Source of the DNA: Centrapalus pauciflorus
Lineage: Eukaryota > Streptophyta > Magnoliopsida > Asterales > Asteraceae
Direction of reading: 5' to 3'
Length of the DNA: 64,000 bases
Assembly (NCBI GenBank): GCA_020465985.1
Contig: JAANYP010002619.1
Span: 1-64,000 of the forward strand
In this document: positions 34,121 to 45,046 of the stretch, in pieces
How positions within the stretch are numbered: position 1 is the stretch's first letter
Layout: each line of letters starts with the position of its first letter
The notes under the pieces: model-generated
Told to the model about the DNA's origin: nothing
Databases searched by the model: none
What the model saw: the letters and a program-made list of their open reading frames with translations, nothing else
Position numbers and translations under genes: made by a program

Positions 34121-35340
34121 ACCAACCATACGGTAAGAAATATTACAAGATAGTGAATGCATATTCATATGAAACAATGACATCCATACATACCTTGACA
34201 TTTTCTCAGCATAAACAAGCATGATACACCCAACATCAGTAGTCTAATTTTACTTCTCTACTTTCATCATCAAGAAGCCCCTTATAATCGATTGGTGGTT
34301 GTCTTAAAATCGAAAGTTTATCTTTTGCATAATCATATGAATCTAACAAGGACACGTCTTTCGATTAACACATTAAGCAACCTAATACCAGAACAACAAG
34401 AGAATGTTAATTATGCTTATAGCCTTCATCCGATAACCAATTAACCATGCTTATAGAGGATCTTAAGATATAACATACCTTAAACCAAAATCGTAGAAAC
34501 ATATAGAGGATGCAATGATGAGTAAGATAGAAAAACACATGAGAAATATTAATTCTACTTGATCATCCAAATCGCAGCAAATAATAGTTGGCTAGGGTTT
34601 GAACCTTTTTTTGCTTATGGTGGATGCGAAAGAGAAAGAGAGACACAATGATTAGAGAAAGACGAGAACCTTTTGTGAGCAGAGAAATCGGAGAGACGAC
34701 GCTTTGCAGCAAAAGCGTGGGGAGAGGAAGAGCTTGTTTGTGTTTCCAATGACGTGATGATTTCAAAATTTCACAACAACCCTGTATGAGACCGTGCGTT
34801 ATACCGTGCATTATAACATTCAGCATTCCCTGTGTACTAATATTGCAAATCATCTTATTGAACTTCATAGCACATCCATCTTAATAATCTCATCTGTTCC
34901 ATTTGCTTTACATCATTGCTAGATCACTTTCACAGGTTTGATTCTGGATGCAACAGATTGTATATTTGCTTTAGTGGCAGAACTAAAGAGCCTTCATTTG
35001 AATCTAACAAATTTATCTTAATCAAACAATTTTCAAGTAAATAATTCTACAGAAAGCTCAAATATCTTAAAAAATCAATTTGATGAAGTGAAAAACCCAA
35101 AAACCAAAAATTTTGGTGGACAGAATTATAATTGGAACTAACCTTGGAAGAACATGAGTGAGAAATGGACTCGCCTTGAATTCTAAAAATTGACTGATTG
35201 AGGCTCTAATCCTTGAAGCATCACACAAAATAAGTATATACCGATTGGCTATCAACATTCGAGAGAGAAAGTGCAGCACTTAGTGTGAAGCTCAAAATCG
35301 TAGGTAGTTATATACATTGGCCATGAAATGCATGACATAA
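34121..35340. other. Unassigned, no gene seen
   Basis: AT-rich sequence with short frames on the minus strand (34563-34868, 35067-35279) that I do not recognise. No repeat ends are visible. Confidence 0.4.
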
Positions 35341-35745
35341 CAAGCAAGAAGGGTTAGGATTGGGCAACACTTAGGAGTGATCGACGCAGATTGTGGTGGC
35401 CGAAGGGTTGGGATTGGACAGAGGGAGGAGTAGCAGGAAAAAATTAAGGGACGAAGGATTGTGAGCGGAGGGTTGAGGGTTGTGGAGTGAGCGGCACAAA
35501 GGGCGGCGGTATAAGGGTGATGATCAGCGCAGATGGCGGTGGACGAAGTATGGGGATTAATTGGAGGGGATCGGCGCAGAAGGGATGAGGCGGCTGTTAG
35601 GGTGGTGTTGGGAAGTTCGGCCTCCTGTGTGAAGGCAGGCAGGCGACAGAGTGGCCAAGGGTGGAGGCAGTGGCTGTTGGAGGGAGGCGGTGGCTGTTGG
35701 AGGAACCAGAAACAGGCAAGGAGAGAGTAGGTTATTGACAAAGTG
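35341..35745 (+). repeat. G-rich tract with degenerate repeats
   Basis: Locally GC-rich and strongly G-biased on the plus strand. GATCGACGCAGA, GATCAGCGCAGA and GATCGGCGCAGA begin at about 35379, 35522 and 35569, each followed by GTGG or GGCGG wording. TGGCTGTTGGAGG occurs twice near 35669-35703. Several GG/GGG runs near 35650-35700 could fold as a quadruplex. The frames here on both strands look like by-products of the skew. Confidence 0.55.
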
Positions 35746-35959
35746 TGACAAGCGTGGGGGAGACGTCTATTTGTCTTTCCAAGATACCAATTCCCAACAA
35801 TTCGAAATTTACAAATTCAAAATTTACAAAATAAAATTTGCTTTTATTTGTTTAGCAATACAGACTTGTACATGATGCTTTGAAGACTTGTAAGTTTTAA
35901 AATTCAAGAAATTACTTTGTGAAGTTGAACCTTATGAATGATGAGTTGTATAATGCTAA
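35746..35959. other. AT-rich junction left of the Athila-like element
   Basis: No gene is seen. The integrase frame of the Athila-like element runs into this sequence and loses family similarity just after L-R-L-F-P-G-K, at about 35960-35980, which marks the truncation point. Confidence 0.5.
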
Positions 35960-36838
35960 ACGCTTTACTAGTAGTATAGATTTACCTGGAAATAATCTAA
36001 GTCTTGCATTAAATAACCAGACTTTATTTCCTTTAGTAAATATTTTATTTTTAAGCATCCTATCGTGGAAAACTTTTGTTCTCTCTTTATAAATTCTTGC
36101 ACTTTCGTAAACTTCTCTACGAATTTCTTCCAGTTCATTTAATTGAAATTTCCTATCAACACCGGCATCATGTAAATTAAAATTAGTGTTTTTGATCGCC
36201 CATACGGCTCGGTGTTCTAGTTCTACTGGGAGACGACAAAGCTTACCATAAACAAGCCTATATGAGGACATACCGATTGGTGTTTTAAATGAGGTTCTGT
36301 ATACCCATAGAGCGTCCTCTAGTTTTTTCGACCAATCCTTACGATCAGGTCTTACAGTCTTTTCAAGGGTTCTCTTGATCTCTCTATTAGAGATCTCGAC
36401 TAGTCCACTAGTTTGCGGATGATAAGGTGTTGCTATTCTATGGTTAACTCCATATTGCTTAAGGAGTTTAGCAATATGTTGATTTTTAAAATGTGATCCT
36501 CCATCACTGATGATAGCCCTTGGGATACCGTGTCGTGCAAAGATATTTCGTTTAACAAATTTACACACAACTCGGTTATCATTAGTTCGTGTAGCTTCTG
36601 CTTCAACCCATTTGGTAACATAATCTACTACAACTAAGATATATTCATACCCAAATTATTTAGGGAAGAGTCCCATAAAATCAATACCCCATACATAAAT
36701 TATCTCAACGATTAATATTGGGGTCATGGGCATTTCATCCCTTTTTGCAATGCCACCTCTTTGCTGGCATCTTGTGCATCCTTTAACGAATTCATAAGCA
36801 TCCTTAAATATTGTGGGCCAGAAAAACCCACACTGCAA
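35960..36838 (-). pseudogene. pol: Integrase of the Athila-like element
   Basis: The upstream piece 36656-36838 carries the zinc-domain Cys pair (C-T-R-C-Q-Q-R-G) and G-I-D-F-M-G with the first catalytic Asp. The piece up to 36568 has I-I-S-D-G-G-S-H-F (second Asp) and T-P-Y-H-P-Q-T-S-G-L-V-E-I-S-N-R-E (Glu). A stop and frame change lie between them. After L-F-P-G-K the frame departs from the family, at the truncation edge. Confidence 0.9.
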
Positions 36839-37252
36839 TATTAGGTGACCAGTTTTCTTTGCGCTGAAATGGCCACCGCATGCATATGCATGGCAGTGTT
36901 TAAGAATATCCTCGTGTTCCGAATTAGGGACACAACGTCTTGCGATTTGATCTGCTACTATTTTGAATAAATCAGGCTCATCCCATATGTATTGCCTTGC
37001 TTGAGCATAGAAATATTTTTTCTATTGTGAGTTCCAGTGCTCTGGTAATCTTCCTGATATGAAATAATTAACTAGATTCGCAAACTAGGGAATTTTAGAT
37101 ATAGATAATAATTGTTCATCAGGGAAGGAGTCCCTGATTTGATCAGTTAAGTTTATTGGGATTATGTGAAGCCTTGATAAATGATTGACAAAAGTATAGT
37201 CTGTGCCTTTTTTATCGTTAATTTCTAAGTCAAATTCTTGCAATAGAAGGAT
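36839..37252 (-). pseudogene. pol: Decayed RNase H to integrase linker
   Basis: About 400 bases with no long frame. Short pieces still translate to family-like residues, such as H-C-H-A-Y-A-C-G-G-H-F, which would be the His pair of the integrase zinc domain. It contains several stops. Confidence 0.55.
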
Positions 37253-37603
37253 CTACCGAATTAATCGAGGCTTGGCGTCCTTCTTCGCCAATAGATGTCT
37301 TAAAGCATTGTGGTCTGAGTACACAATTACTTTTGCCCTCCAAATATATGATCTGAATTTATCTAGGGCAAACACTACAGCAAATAACTCTTTTTCCGTA
37401 GCGGTGTAATTGATTTGTGCCTCATTAAAGGTTTTACTTGCATAGTAAATAACCACTGGCTTTTTCTCAAATCTTTGTCCTAATACATCACCAACTGCAT
37501 AATCACTAGCATCACACATCATCTTAAAAGGTTGAGACCAATCTTGAGATTGCAGAATTGGCGCTTTAGTTAATTTTGATTTAAGCTTTTCATATGCTTT
37601 CAT
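37253..37603 (-). pseudogene. pol: RNase H of the Athila-like element
   Basis: The frame reads F-K-M-M-C-D-A-S-D-Y-A-V-G with the first catalytic Asp, then T-A-T-E-K-E-L-F-A-V-V-F-A with the Glu, then Y-S-D-H-N-A-L-R with the next Asp. It is about 116 codons and is cut off from RT by a frameshift near 37604-37722. Confidence 0.9.
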
Positions 37604-38622
37604 ACACGACTCATCAAAATTAAACTCGACATCTTTTGATAGAAGATTTCATAACGGCCTTGAGATTTCACTAAAATCCTTAATGAATCGCCGATAAAAA
37701 TCAGCATGACCTAAGAATGATCTTATTCCCTTAACATTGGTGGGGGTGGAAGTGAAGAAATTGATTGAACTTTTGCTTTGTCTACTTCCATTCCTCTTTC
37801 AGACAAAATATGACCTAGGACTACCCCTTCTTTTACCATAAAGTGGCTTTTCTCCCAACTTAGTACTAAGTTGGTTTCAGTGCATCTCTTTTGGACTTTC
37901 TCTAAATGTCCTAGACAATCTTCGAATGTGTTGTCAAATATGGAGAAATCGTCCATAAATATCTCAAGAGAACCACCCACCATATCTGAAAAGATAGCCA
38001 TCATACAGCGCTGGAATGTGGCGGGTGCATTACATAGTCCGACCGGCATCCTTTCGGTAGGCAAAGGTGCCATATGGACAAGTAAATGTAGTTTTCTCTT
38101 GATCCTGCTAATTTTTCCACTATTTGATCTATAAATGGTAATGGAAAATGATCCTTAGAAGTAGCACCATTGAGTTCTGTAATCAATACATACACTCCAC
38201 CCAATTACAGGGCGAGTTGTTATCTTTTCTCCTTCTTCAGTGTTAATTACTATAATTCTCGACTTCTTGGGTACAGTTTGGGTTGGACTTACCCACTTGC
38301 TATCGGATATGGGATATATAATCTCAGCGTCCAACCATTTCAATACTTCCTTTTTAACTACCTCTCTTAAAATAGGATTCAATCTCCTTTGTGTATCCCG
38401 TGATGGTTTAGCTTCTGGATAAGTAATGATTTGGTGCATACACAAAGTGGGACTTATTCCTTTTAAATCATCTATAGTCCATCCTACTGCTTCTTTATAT
38501 TTGACTAATACTTGCAGTAGAACTTTTTCCCGCGCTTCAGTCAGATCTGATGAAATTATGACAGGCAAAGTGTCATTCTGACCTAGAAAAGCGTATTTTA
38601 GATGAGCTGCCAGCTCCTTCAA
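37604..38622 (-). pseudogene. pol: Reverse transcriptase of the Athila-like element
   Basis: Two frames: 38155-38622 covers the pre-RT and fingers (W-T-I-D-D-L-K-G-I-S-P, R-R-L-N-P, V-V-K-K-E-V), and 37723-38073 covers the palm (G-L-C-N-A-P-A-T-F-Q-R-C-M-M, F-M-D-D as active site). A short overlap frame links them. Stops and shifts lie near 38074-38154. Confidence 0.9.
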
Positions 38623-38637
38623 TTCTAGAACAGGTGG

Positions 38638-39734
38638 TTATTCTATTGAAGGTTTGGCTGACTGAGGTAAATCAGTAGGTAACTTTTCAGTCCTATGGGT
38701 CCACGGTGGTTGTTTCGATTCTAATGTGGTTTCCATGACTATCTCTAGCTTATCACACTCAGTAGAATTCAATTTGGCTAATTCATTCTCAGCAAAGAAT
38801 AACTCAGTAGTATCTTTGGTGTTGATTAACGTACTATGCTGCTGCGCAAGTTCGTCCACCATTTTGATAAGATAACACTCTGAATTGATTGCAGTCACGT
38901 TTGAAGCATTAAACTCATTCAATCTCAATATCCGATTACCAAAGGTAGTAACCACTGCTCCTGTCCTACAATTATTTGTGCATTAATCGTGGCTAAGAAA
39001 GGTCTGCCTGAGATAATAGCCGGTTGATTATCTCCTATTGAACTTTCGGTGTCCAATTCTAACAAATCAATCGGATAGTAAAAGTCTTCAACTTTTACTA
39101 TGACGTCTGATAAAATACCTCTTGGGCACTTGGTTGACCGATGTAACAGTTGTAAGACAATATCCGTTGTTTGAAACTGGCCTAGGTCATGTTTGTCAAA
39201 CAAATTTCCAGTTAAAATATTAACACTAGCTCCAAGATCAAGCAGTGCCTTTTTAATATGCACATTCCCAATTGTCACTAGAATCAATGGTGATCTAGGA
39301 TCTTTCAGCTTAGGAGGTAGAGAACTAGAAACTACTGCACTTAACTGTTCAGTTAAATTGATCTGCTTAAGGAGCGAGACCTTATACTTTCTCTTTTGTG
39401 TGCAGAGATCTTTTAGAAATTTGGCATAAGAGGGAACTTGCTGAATAGCCTTGATCAAAGGCATATTGATCTTAACTTGATTTAACAAGTCCCACAAATC
39501 CTCTGGCTGTGGGCCTCTTTTGCCATACGGGGAAGATTTTGGACTTTTACGAAGGAGGAACTGAAGTATCCTGACTCTTAACCGCCTTCCCAACTTTGGG
39601 AGTTGGGATATCTGCTTTAATTGGTTCCTTGAAAGAAACTTTCTTGGGAATATCCTTTTTTGGGTCCTATTTCTCCTTATACACGACTTCAGTGTCGGTA
39701 TCTTCTTCTGCCTCTTGCTCTTTAGGCATCTCAT
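38638..39734 (-). pseudogene. pol: Protease region of the Athila-like element
   Basis: The frame 38925-39734 contains A-L-L-D-L-G-A-S-V-N-I-L. D-L-G in place of D-T/S-G is usual in Athila proteases, so this is not necessarily damage. Farther on, A-I-I-S-G-R-P-F-L-A-T is the conserved flap-side motif. The frame 38638-38955 continues to the RT. A basic Lys/Arg-rich segment starts the frame. Confidence 0.85.
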
Positions 39735-39797
39735 TCTTATTGTCTAGCTCTCTACCACTTCTCAATGTGGTTATCTTAGATACTTCGTTTACTTCGT

Positions 39798-41189
39798 TTA
39801 TCTCATGTTTCTTATCTTTATTATGATGAGCATGTGAAGGTTGGGAATAGTATTGCTAGGAAGCTTTCCCTCCTCACGTCTAGTGAGCGACTCAGCTATC
39901 TGACCCATCAGGCGACTCAACATCTCCATGGTCTTAGTACTGATAGCTGATTGTTGCTTCATAAATTCTGCGAATTCTGAGAATTGCGAAGAAGTCATAT
40001 TTGTTTCCACTTGGAATTGTGGTTGATCATGATGATTTGACTTATAATATCGCTCATCCTTAGCTGTAGAAGTAGAACCATATTCATATAATCTTTTTGG
40101 TGGTTCATATCTAGGTTTGGATTGATGATCGGTAGGCTGATCATTCCTCCTTCGAAAGTTAGGATGGTTTCTCCACCCCGGATTGTAGGTTTTCGAGAAT
40201 GGATTATCCCTCTCCCTATGAGCTCTAAAACCATAAACTTCATTAGCGAATTCCTCTGTGGATTGCACTTGAGGGCACCCTTCGGAATGATGCGATGGAT
40301 CACCGCACATAACATAGTTAATTAATTCATTATGGTTTGAAAGGCCCTTCATCAATTGATCCATTTTCTTGCCTAATTCTGAAATTTCACTCTTAACCTC
40401 ACGTTTCCAGGCATTATCTATGCCCATAACTTGAACTCCTATGTTGTTTTCAGAACCAGCTTAAACTTTAAGACCTTTGCCAAGTTGACTAAGCAACTCG
40501 CAAGCCTCATCATCTTCTTTCGCTAAAAATGTGCCTCCTGTGGAAGCAATAATCATATTACGACTTTCTTGACTCACACCATCAAATATAAGCATCCATT
40601 TGAGTACTTGGTTGTGTGGACAAGCTCTCAATAACTCATTCATACGATCAAAAGCTTTGTTGAATTGTTCACCGGGCTTTTGTTTAAATCCGGTAATTTC
40701 CTTTCTTTTCTCAGTTATTTTAATAATGGGATAATATTCATCAAGGAATTCTCGTTTCATTTGATTCCATGTTGTGATGCTATTGGTTGGTAATGATACG
40801 AACAAATTCTTCACTTTCTTCTTCAACGAGAAAGGAAATAACCGAAGTTTTAAACCGTCGGTGGTTATACCTCGAACACGGTTAGCTTTACAAATAGTTG
40901 TGAACTCAGCTAGATGTTCGTAGGGTTCCTAACTTTGCATCCCTCGGAAGATCGGAAGAATTTGAAATAACTGAGGACGAACTTCCGGTTCGTTCTCGTT
41001 TTCAGGGTAACGAATCGGAGACGGGTCGGGCACATCACCTGGGCTGTAATGTGACTCAACCGTACGCCTCACTTGCTCACCCATCCTAGCAGCTAAAAGC
41101 TCAGGTTCTTCTCATTCACAGTTTCATGGCGAAATCGAAGGGCTTTCTCAATTAGGAATTTCTTCCTCTTGTTCGATTGAATTCTCCAT
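39798..41189 (-). pseudogene. gag: Gag of the Athila-like element
   Basis: A likely ATG at 41187-41189 (M-E-N-S-I-E-Q-E-E-E) is followed soon by stops. The middle (40461-40826) is a clear retrotransposon gag domain: T-W-N-Q-M-K-R-E-F-L-D-E-Y-Y, E-Q-F-N-K-A-F-D-R. The distal frame (39798-40427) has a knuckle-like Y-V-M-C-G-D-P-S-H-H-S-E-G-C-P in which the first Cys appears to be Tyr. In-frame stops separate the blocks. Confidence 0.82.
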
Positions 41190-41460
41190 GATTAATTGTT
41201 GGTTTTGAATCCAGACAGTCTTTCAGTTCAATTTAGCTACTTTTTCGATTTCGGGTTCGAATTGTAGAGGCAATCCTCTAGGCGATCGACATCTTTCTGG
41301 TGGTAAAGTAGAGGATTACAATTACCTTTTTTAATTTTTTAATTTTTATGTGATTTTTAATAATAATTAAAGACTAAAATAACTGAAATAAGGTACTTCA
41401 ACTTAAAATTTAAAACTAAGGCCAAAAAAACTAACTTCTAGCCCTAACTAGCGTTACCAC

Positions 41461-41478
41461 TCCCCGGCAACGGCGCCA
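41461..41478 (-). other. Primer-binding site of the Athila-like element (tRNA-Asp type)
   Basis: The minus strand reads TGGCGCCGTTGCCGGGGA, the primer site typical of Athila/Tat elements and complementary to a tRNA-Asp 3' end. It lies directly inside the LTR. Confidence 0.9.
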
Positions 41479-41480
41479 AA

Positions 41481-42577
41481 ATTTAACTGGCCGTCGTTGT
41501 GACCCGCATAAATAATCCTTATATCCACTATTTAGCTCAGAGAAGTAAGGGTCGAATCTGCAGGGAGTGCGTTTGTAATTAGGGTTAAGCGGTTAGCTTT
41601 GTGTGTTTTATTGAAAGCACTTTAAATTCTGAATCAGTTGGTTTGGATGATTTGTTTAGATCAGTGACTTACTATTACTTTGTGAATAAAATTAACGGCA
41701 AATAAGTAAAGCAGTAAATTAACAATCAAGTGATGGATAACCATTCACGGAATCACCACAGCATAAGTATTACTCACTCGAATTTCATGCAATAATCACA
41801 TAGACATAATGACTTGCACGATTAAATTACTCATACATGTTTTAACCAATAACTCTCGGCATAGCGCACGCAATGTTCATAACTTGTCTTAATCCCTAAG
41901 CTAATGGACTCAGCACAAATAACAACACCACTATGAACTATCTTGCTTTTACCAATCAAAACATACATTCATAATTATAACTGAATGCTTATCATTTGAA
42001 TACACATAAAATATCTCAATCAATACGAATACATCAAAACATATAGAAATTCAAGTAAGATAAACTTAGTTGTAGATCCTCCGAAACGGCTAAAGTTATT
42101 AGCCGCTCATCGTATGTTCTTCAATAGTGTAGATCTGAGACATCTTATACCTTGCGAATCACCGTCTTCGTACTTGTATTGTGAATCCACTCCGGCAGGG
42201 CTTCGACAAATCTTTTGACACGTTTGGGACCTCCTCAATGGCTGCCATTGACCTATATTTATAAAGTAGTCAAATTTTGGGTTTCTGAGGCTGGAAAACG
42301 CATTTTTGCGCCGACCCAGCGCAGGCCTGCGCCCCTCCTGCGCCAGGGGTAGGCCAGGGGTACGCTGGGCTATGCTAGAACTGCTTTAGAACTCTCAAAC
42401 TCTTTGTTTTGCAGCGCAAGGTGGCGCTGGCCTGCGCCCCCTTCGGCTCGGTTTGCTCTGAGTTTTCTCTAGTTGCTTCCATTTGACCTCTTGACCTTGA
42501 AACATAAATTTGGAGTAATAATATGAAAGGTACGAAGTATCGGTGCTTAAAATGAACATAAACTTATAGCCTTATCA
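41481..42577 (-). repeat. 5' LTR of the Athila-like element
   Basis: About 1.1 kb. The inner edge is set by the primer site and the outer edge by TGATAAGGC (minus) at 42577, which is less certain. TATAAATA (minus) lies at 42256-42263. A GC-rich block at 42310-42450 contains the 14-base palindrome GCGCAGGCCTGCGC (42319-42332). The LTR resembles 45047-45966. Confidence 0.75.
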
Positions 42578-43340
42578 ATTGTCGGCATTCTTGTCCACTT
42601 TAACACGCAACACTTAGAATTTTCCATTGGCCTTTTTATTCATCAAGAAATTACCTTAGGTGTCCCACACTTAGACATACTTCTGTGATCAATACAGACA
42701 TATAATCATTATGACTTTTTGGTATTTACAAATCATCTTTAAAAGGCAAACGTCGGACAAAGTTCTGTAATTACATACAACAGAGTGTCTTAGTTGGTCA
42801 TAGGGTAGAGCGTACTTCTTTTATTTAGCCAAGACAGCGGTGACAGATATGTACTTACGTACAACAAGGCGACATATCTTGCTATATTAAGTTAAAACAG
42901 CGGTGATTGGTCTGTACTTACGTACAACAAAGCGACATGTCTTGACTTTCTTTATGTCTCATACTTGCTCTTTATTTAAGATGTATTTCGATGAAGCCAT
43001 ACATCCCCTAGACAGATTTACATAGCTCATGCATAATTATTGTATGTGAGCCTCTAACACAGAAATTAAGGCCTATTGGTCATATGTCTAAGTTGGTTAC
43101 ACATATGACAATTTCTTGATTGTTTTATTAGCTTTAAGGAAGACCTTTATGTTTTGTGCCTACCAACACATCTGACAATGAACTGGTACATCACTGAGAT
43201 TTTATAGTGCATTACGTGTGAAAGTTTAACACTTAAAGTTTGTTAGACTTTGCTAAATCTCGTCATGTTGAACGTGTAACTCTAAGACCTCTCTCTTAAT
43301 CTTCATTTTTTGAATTTTAATGGTTTTCTCTGATACCACT
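42578..43340. other. Non-coding internal sequence of another LTR element, with hairpin repeats
   Basis: It lies left of a tRNA-iMet primer site (43329-43339 plus strand CTCTGATACCA) and so is the 5' internal part of the element whose LTR is 43341-43917. No gag is readable. Two about-58-base repeats (from ACAGCGGTGA at about 42837 and 42898) share TGTACTTACGTACAACAA; in the first copy AGATATGT and ACATATCT could pair as a stem around it. Confidence 0.6.
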
Positions 43341-43917
43341 TGTAAGGTCCACCCTCTACGGACCTGTCATGGCGTGATGGCGTCTAACGAGTGTGGAATC
43401 CTCGTTTAACGCTAACTGGTCGATCACAAACACACACGCGGGAACACGATGCTAGTCGAACGAGTATCGACCCCACACGATGTATTGCTACGTTTGAATG
43501 TTATGAAACTCTCTGTATTCGCCTTGTATCTCACACACATGAATCTGAAAGCTATTTTTGAAGTGTAATGGAATAACACACATAAGTTCATGATATAACC
43601 CTTAAGTTCGTGCATGGCCCAAGCCAACGAACTTTTAAGTTCAAGCCCATTGAGATAAGTTTGTACGAACTTATCAGGGCTAAGTTCCTATGAACTTATG
43701 ACCCATAAGTTCATACCCTCATGTCTCATGAACTTATTCTCATAAGTTCATATCTCATGAACTTATCTAGCAATCACGAACTTAACATGCAAACATGAAC
43801 ACAATACACAATCATGAACTTAAGACATAAATATGAACAAACAATCATGACTTGTATTAATACAACCCTATCTATTTCAAAAACTATTCTGCTATCGTCA
43901 CACCGGGTGTACCAACA
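43341..43917 (-). repeat. LTR of a tRNA-iMet-primed element
   Basis: 577 bp, TG...CA (TGTAAGGTCC to GTACCAACA), with the primer site two bases outside its left edge. The words GAACTT and AAGTTC occur about 18 times in 43570-43830, often as ATGAACTTAT or ATAAGTTCAT. No partner LTR is found in the window. The type (copia or non-autonomous) is not determined. Confidence 0.75.
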
Positions 43918-43984
43918 AGTAGACAGTCACGTCGACCTTGATTGACAGTTTACGATTGGCTGAGGAGGAGGGGTTCAGAGGTGA

Positions 43985-43992
43985 GAATGTGC

Positions 43993-44036
<44 letters not shown>
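43985..44036. repeat. (GA)n microsatellite
   Basis: About 45 bases of GA dinucleotide with small interruptions. Confidence 0.95.
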
Positions 44037-44038
<2 letters not shown>

Positions 44039-44039
44039 G

Positions 44040-45046
44040 CTGGGAAGCTTCAGTTATTGAGTCGAGATGACCGGGGTTTGATGACGCTCCCTAACCGAGT
44101 TTGGGTCCCCAGAAGGGCATTTGAGGCAGTTGATTCTAGATGATTCCCATAAGTCTAGATTATCGATCCATCTAGGCAGCAAGAAGATGTACAGAGATCT
44201 GCGGCTTCATTACTGGTGGCCGGGGATGAAGAGGGACACGGGAAGTATTTTGAGGTGTGTATTACGTGTTTGAGAGTTAAGAGTGAGCACCAGAAGCCGC
44301 ATGGCAGGCTCCAACCATTAGAGGTCCCGGAGTGGAAATCGTAGGACATCACCATGGATTTTATAGTGAGACTTCTACGAACGATGCGCGGGATGAAATG
44401 ATTTGGGTCTTCTTGATCGGATTACGAAGAGCGCTCACTTCCTAGCTGTTCGCAGGACAATATCGATACATCAGTTAGCGCGCCCCTACATCAGCGAGAT
44501 TGTTGCAAGATATGGAGTCCCAAGATCGATCACTTCTGACAGAGACAGCCGGTTTCTATCGCGATTTCGGCAGAGCTTCCAGAGAGAGTTGGGGATGCAA
44601 GTTCATGTTAGTACAACTTATCATCCTCAGATAGGGGGTCAAACAGAGCGGACCAATCGTACATTGGAGGACAAGTTGTGAGCATCTGTTATTGATTTTT
44701 GGGGTAGCAGGGATTTACATTTGTCGCTTGTTGAGTTTGCTTATAATAACAGCTAGCAGACATCTATCGGTATGCCTACGTTTGAGGCTCTTTATGGTCG
44801 AAAGTGTTTGACTCCGGTGTGTTGGGGTGAGTTTAGGGAGCGTCCTTTCAGCGGGCCTGAGATTCTATTAAAGACTAGCGACAATGTCGCTTGGATTCAT
44901 GAGCGGAATAGGATAGCTCAGAGCTGGCAGAAGATTTATGCAGATCACCAGATGTCAGAGTTGGAGTTCCAGGGTGGAGACTCCGTGATGCTGAAGGTCT
45001 CGCCCTGGAAGGGGATTATTTGTTTTCAGAAGTGAGGTAAGCTTGG
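44040..45046 (+). pseudogene. pol: Integrase fragment of a Del/Tekay-like Ty3/gypsy element
   Basis: The only plus-strand retrotransposon coding. In order: M-Y-R-D-L-R-L-H-Y-W-W-P-G-M-K (zinc domain end), L-E-V-P-E-W-K-S and D-I-T-M-D-F-I with a stop between, D-R-I-T-K-S-A-H-F, I-T-S-D-R-D-S-R-F, T-Y-H-P-Q-I-G-G-Q-T-E-R-T-N-R-T-L-E-D, F-E-A-L-Y-G-R-K-C, and V-M-L-K-V-S-P-W-K-G. These are hallmarks of chromoviral integrases of the Del/Tekay type. It is cut at 45046 by an Athila-type LTR. At least four stops or shifts are present. Confidence 0.9.

Larger units (their letters stand above)
35960..42577 (-). mobile_element. Athila-like Ty3/gypsy element, 3' part missing
   Basis: In minus orientation: one LTR (41481-42577), an Asp-tRNA-type primer site, gag, protease with D-L-G, RT, RNase H and integrase, then an abrupt end near 35960. 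No second LTR is found to the left, so the 3' ORF region and 3' LTR are lost. Stops and frameshifts occur in every domain. The primer site, the P-Y-H-P-Q-T-S-G integrase motif and the gag type all point to the Athila/Tat group. Confidence 0.88.

Noticed and set aside
35292..35741. 149-codon Pro/Ser/Leu-rich minus frame, and 65-74 codon plus frames over the same bases
   Set aside because: Explained by the strong G-skew, which removes stops; no domain seen.
39200..39260. Asp-Leu-Gly in the Athila protease as an inactivating mutation
   Set aside because: D-L-G is the usual motif in this group, so it is not evidence of damage.
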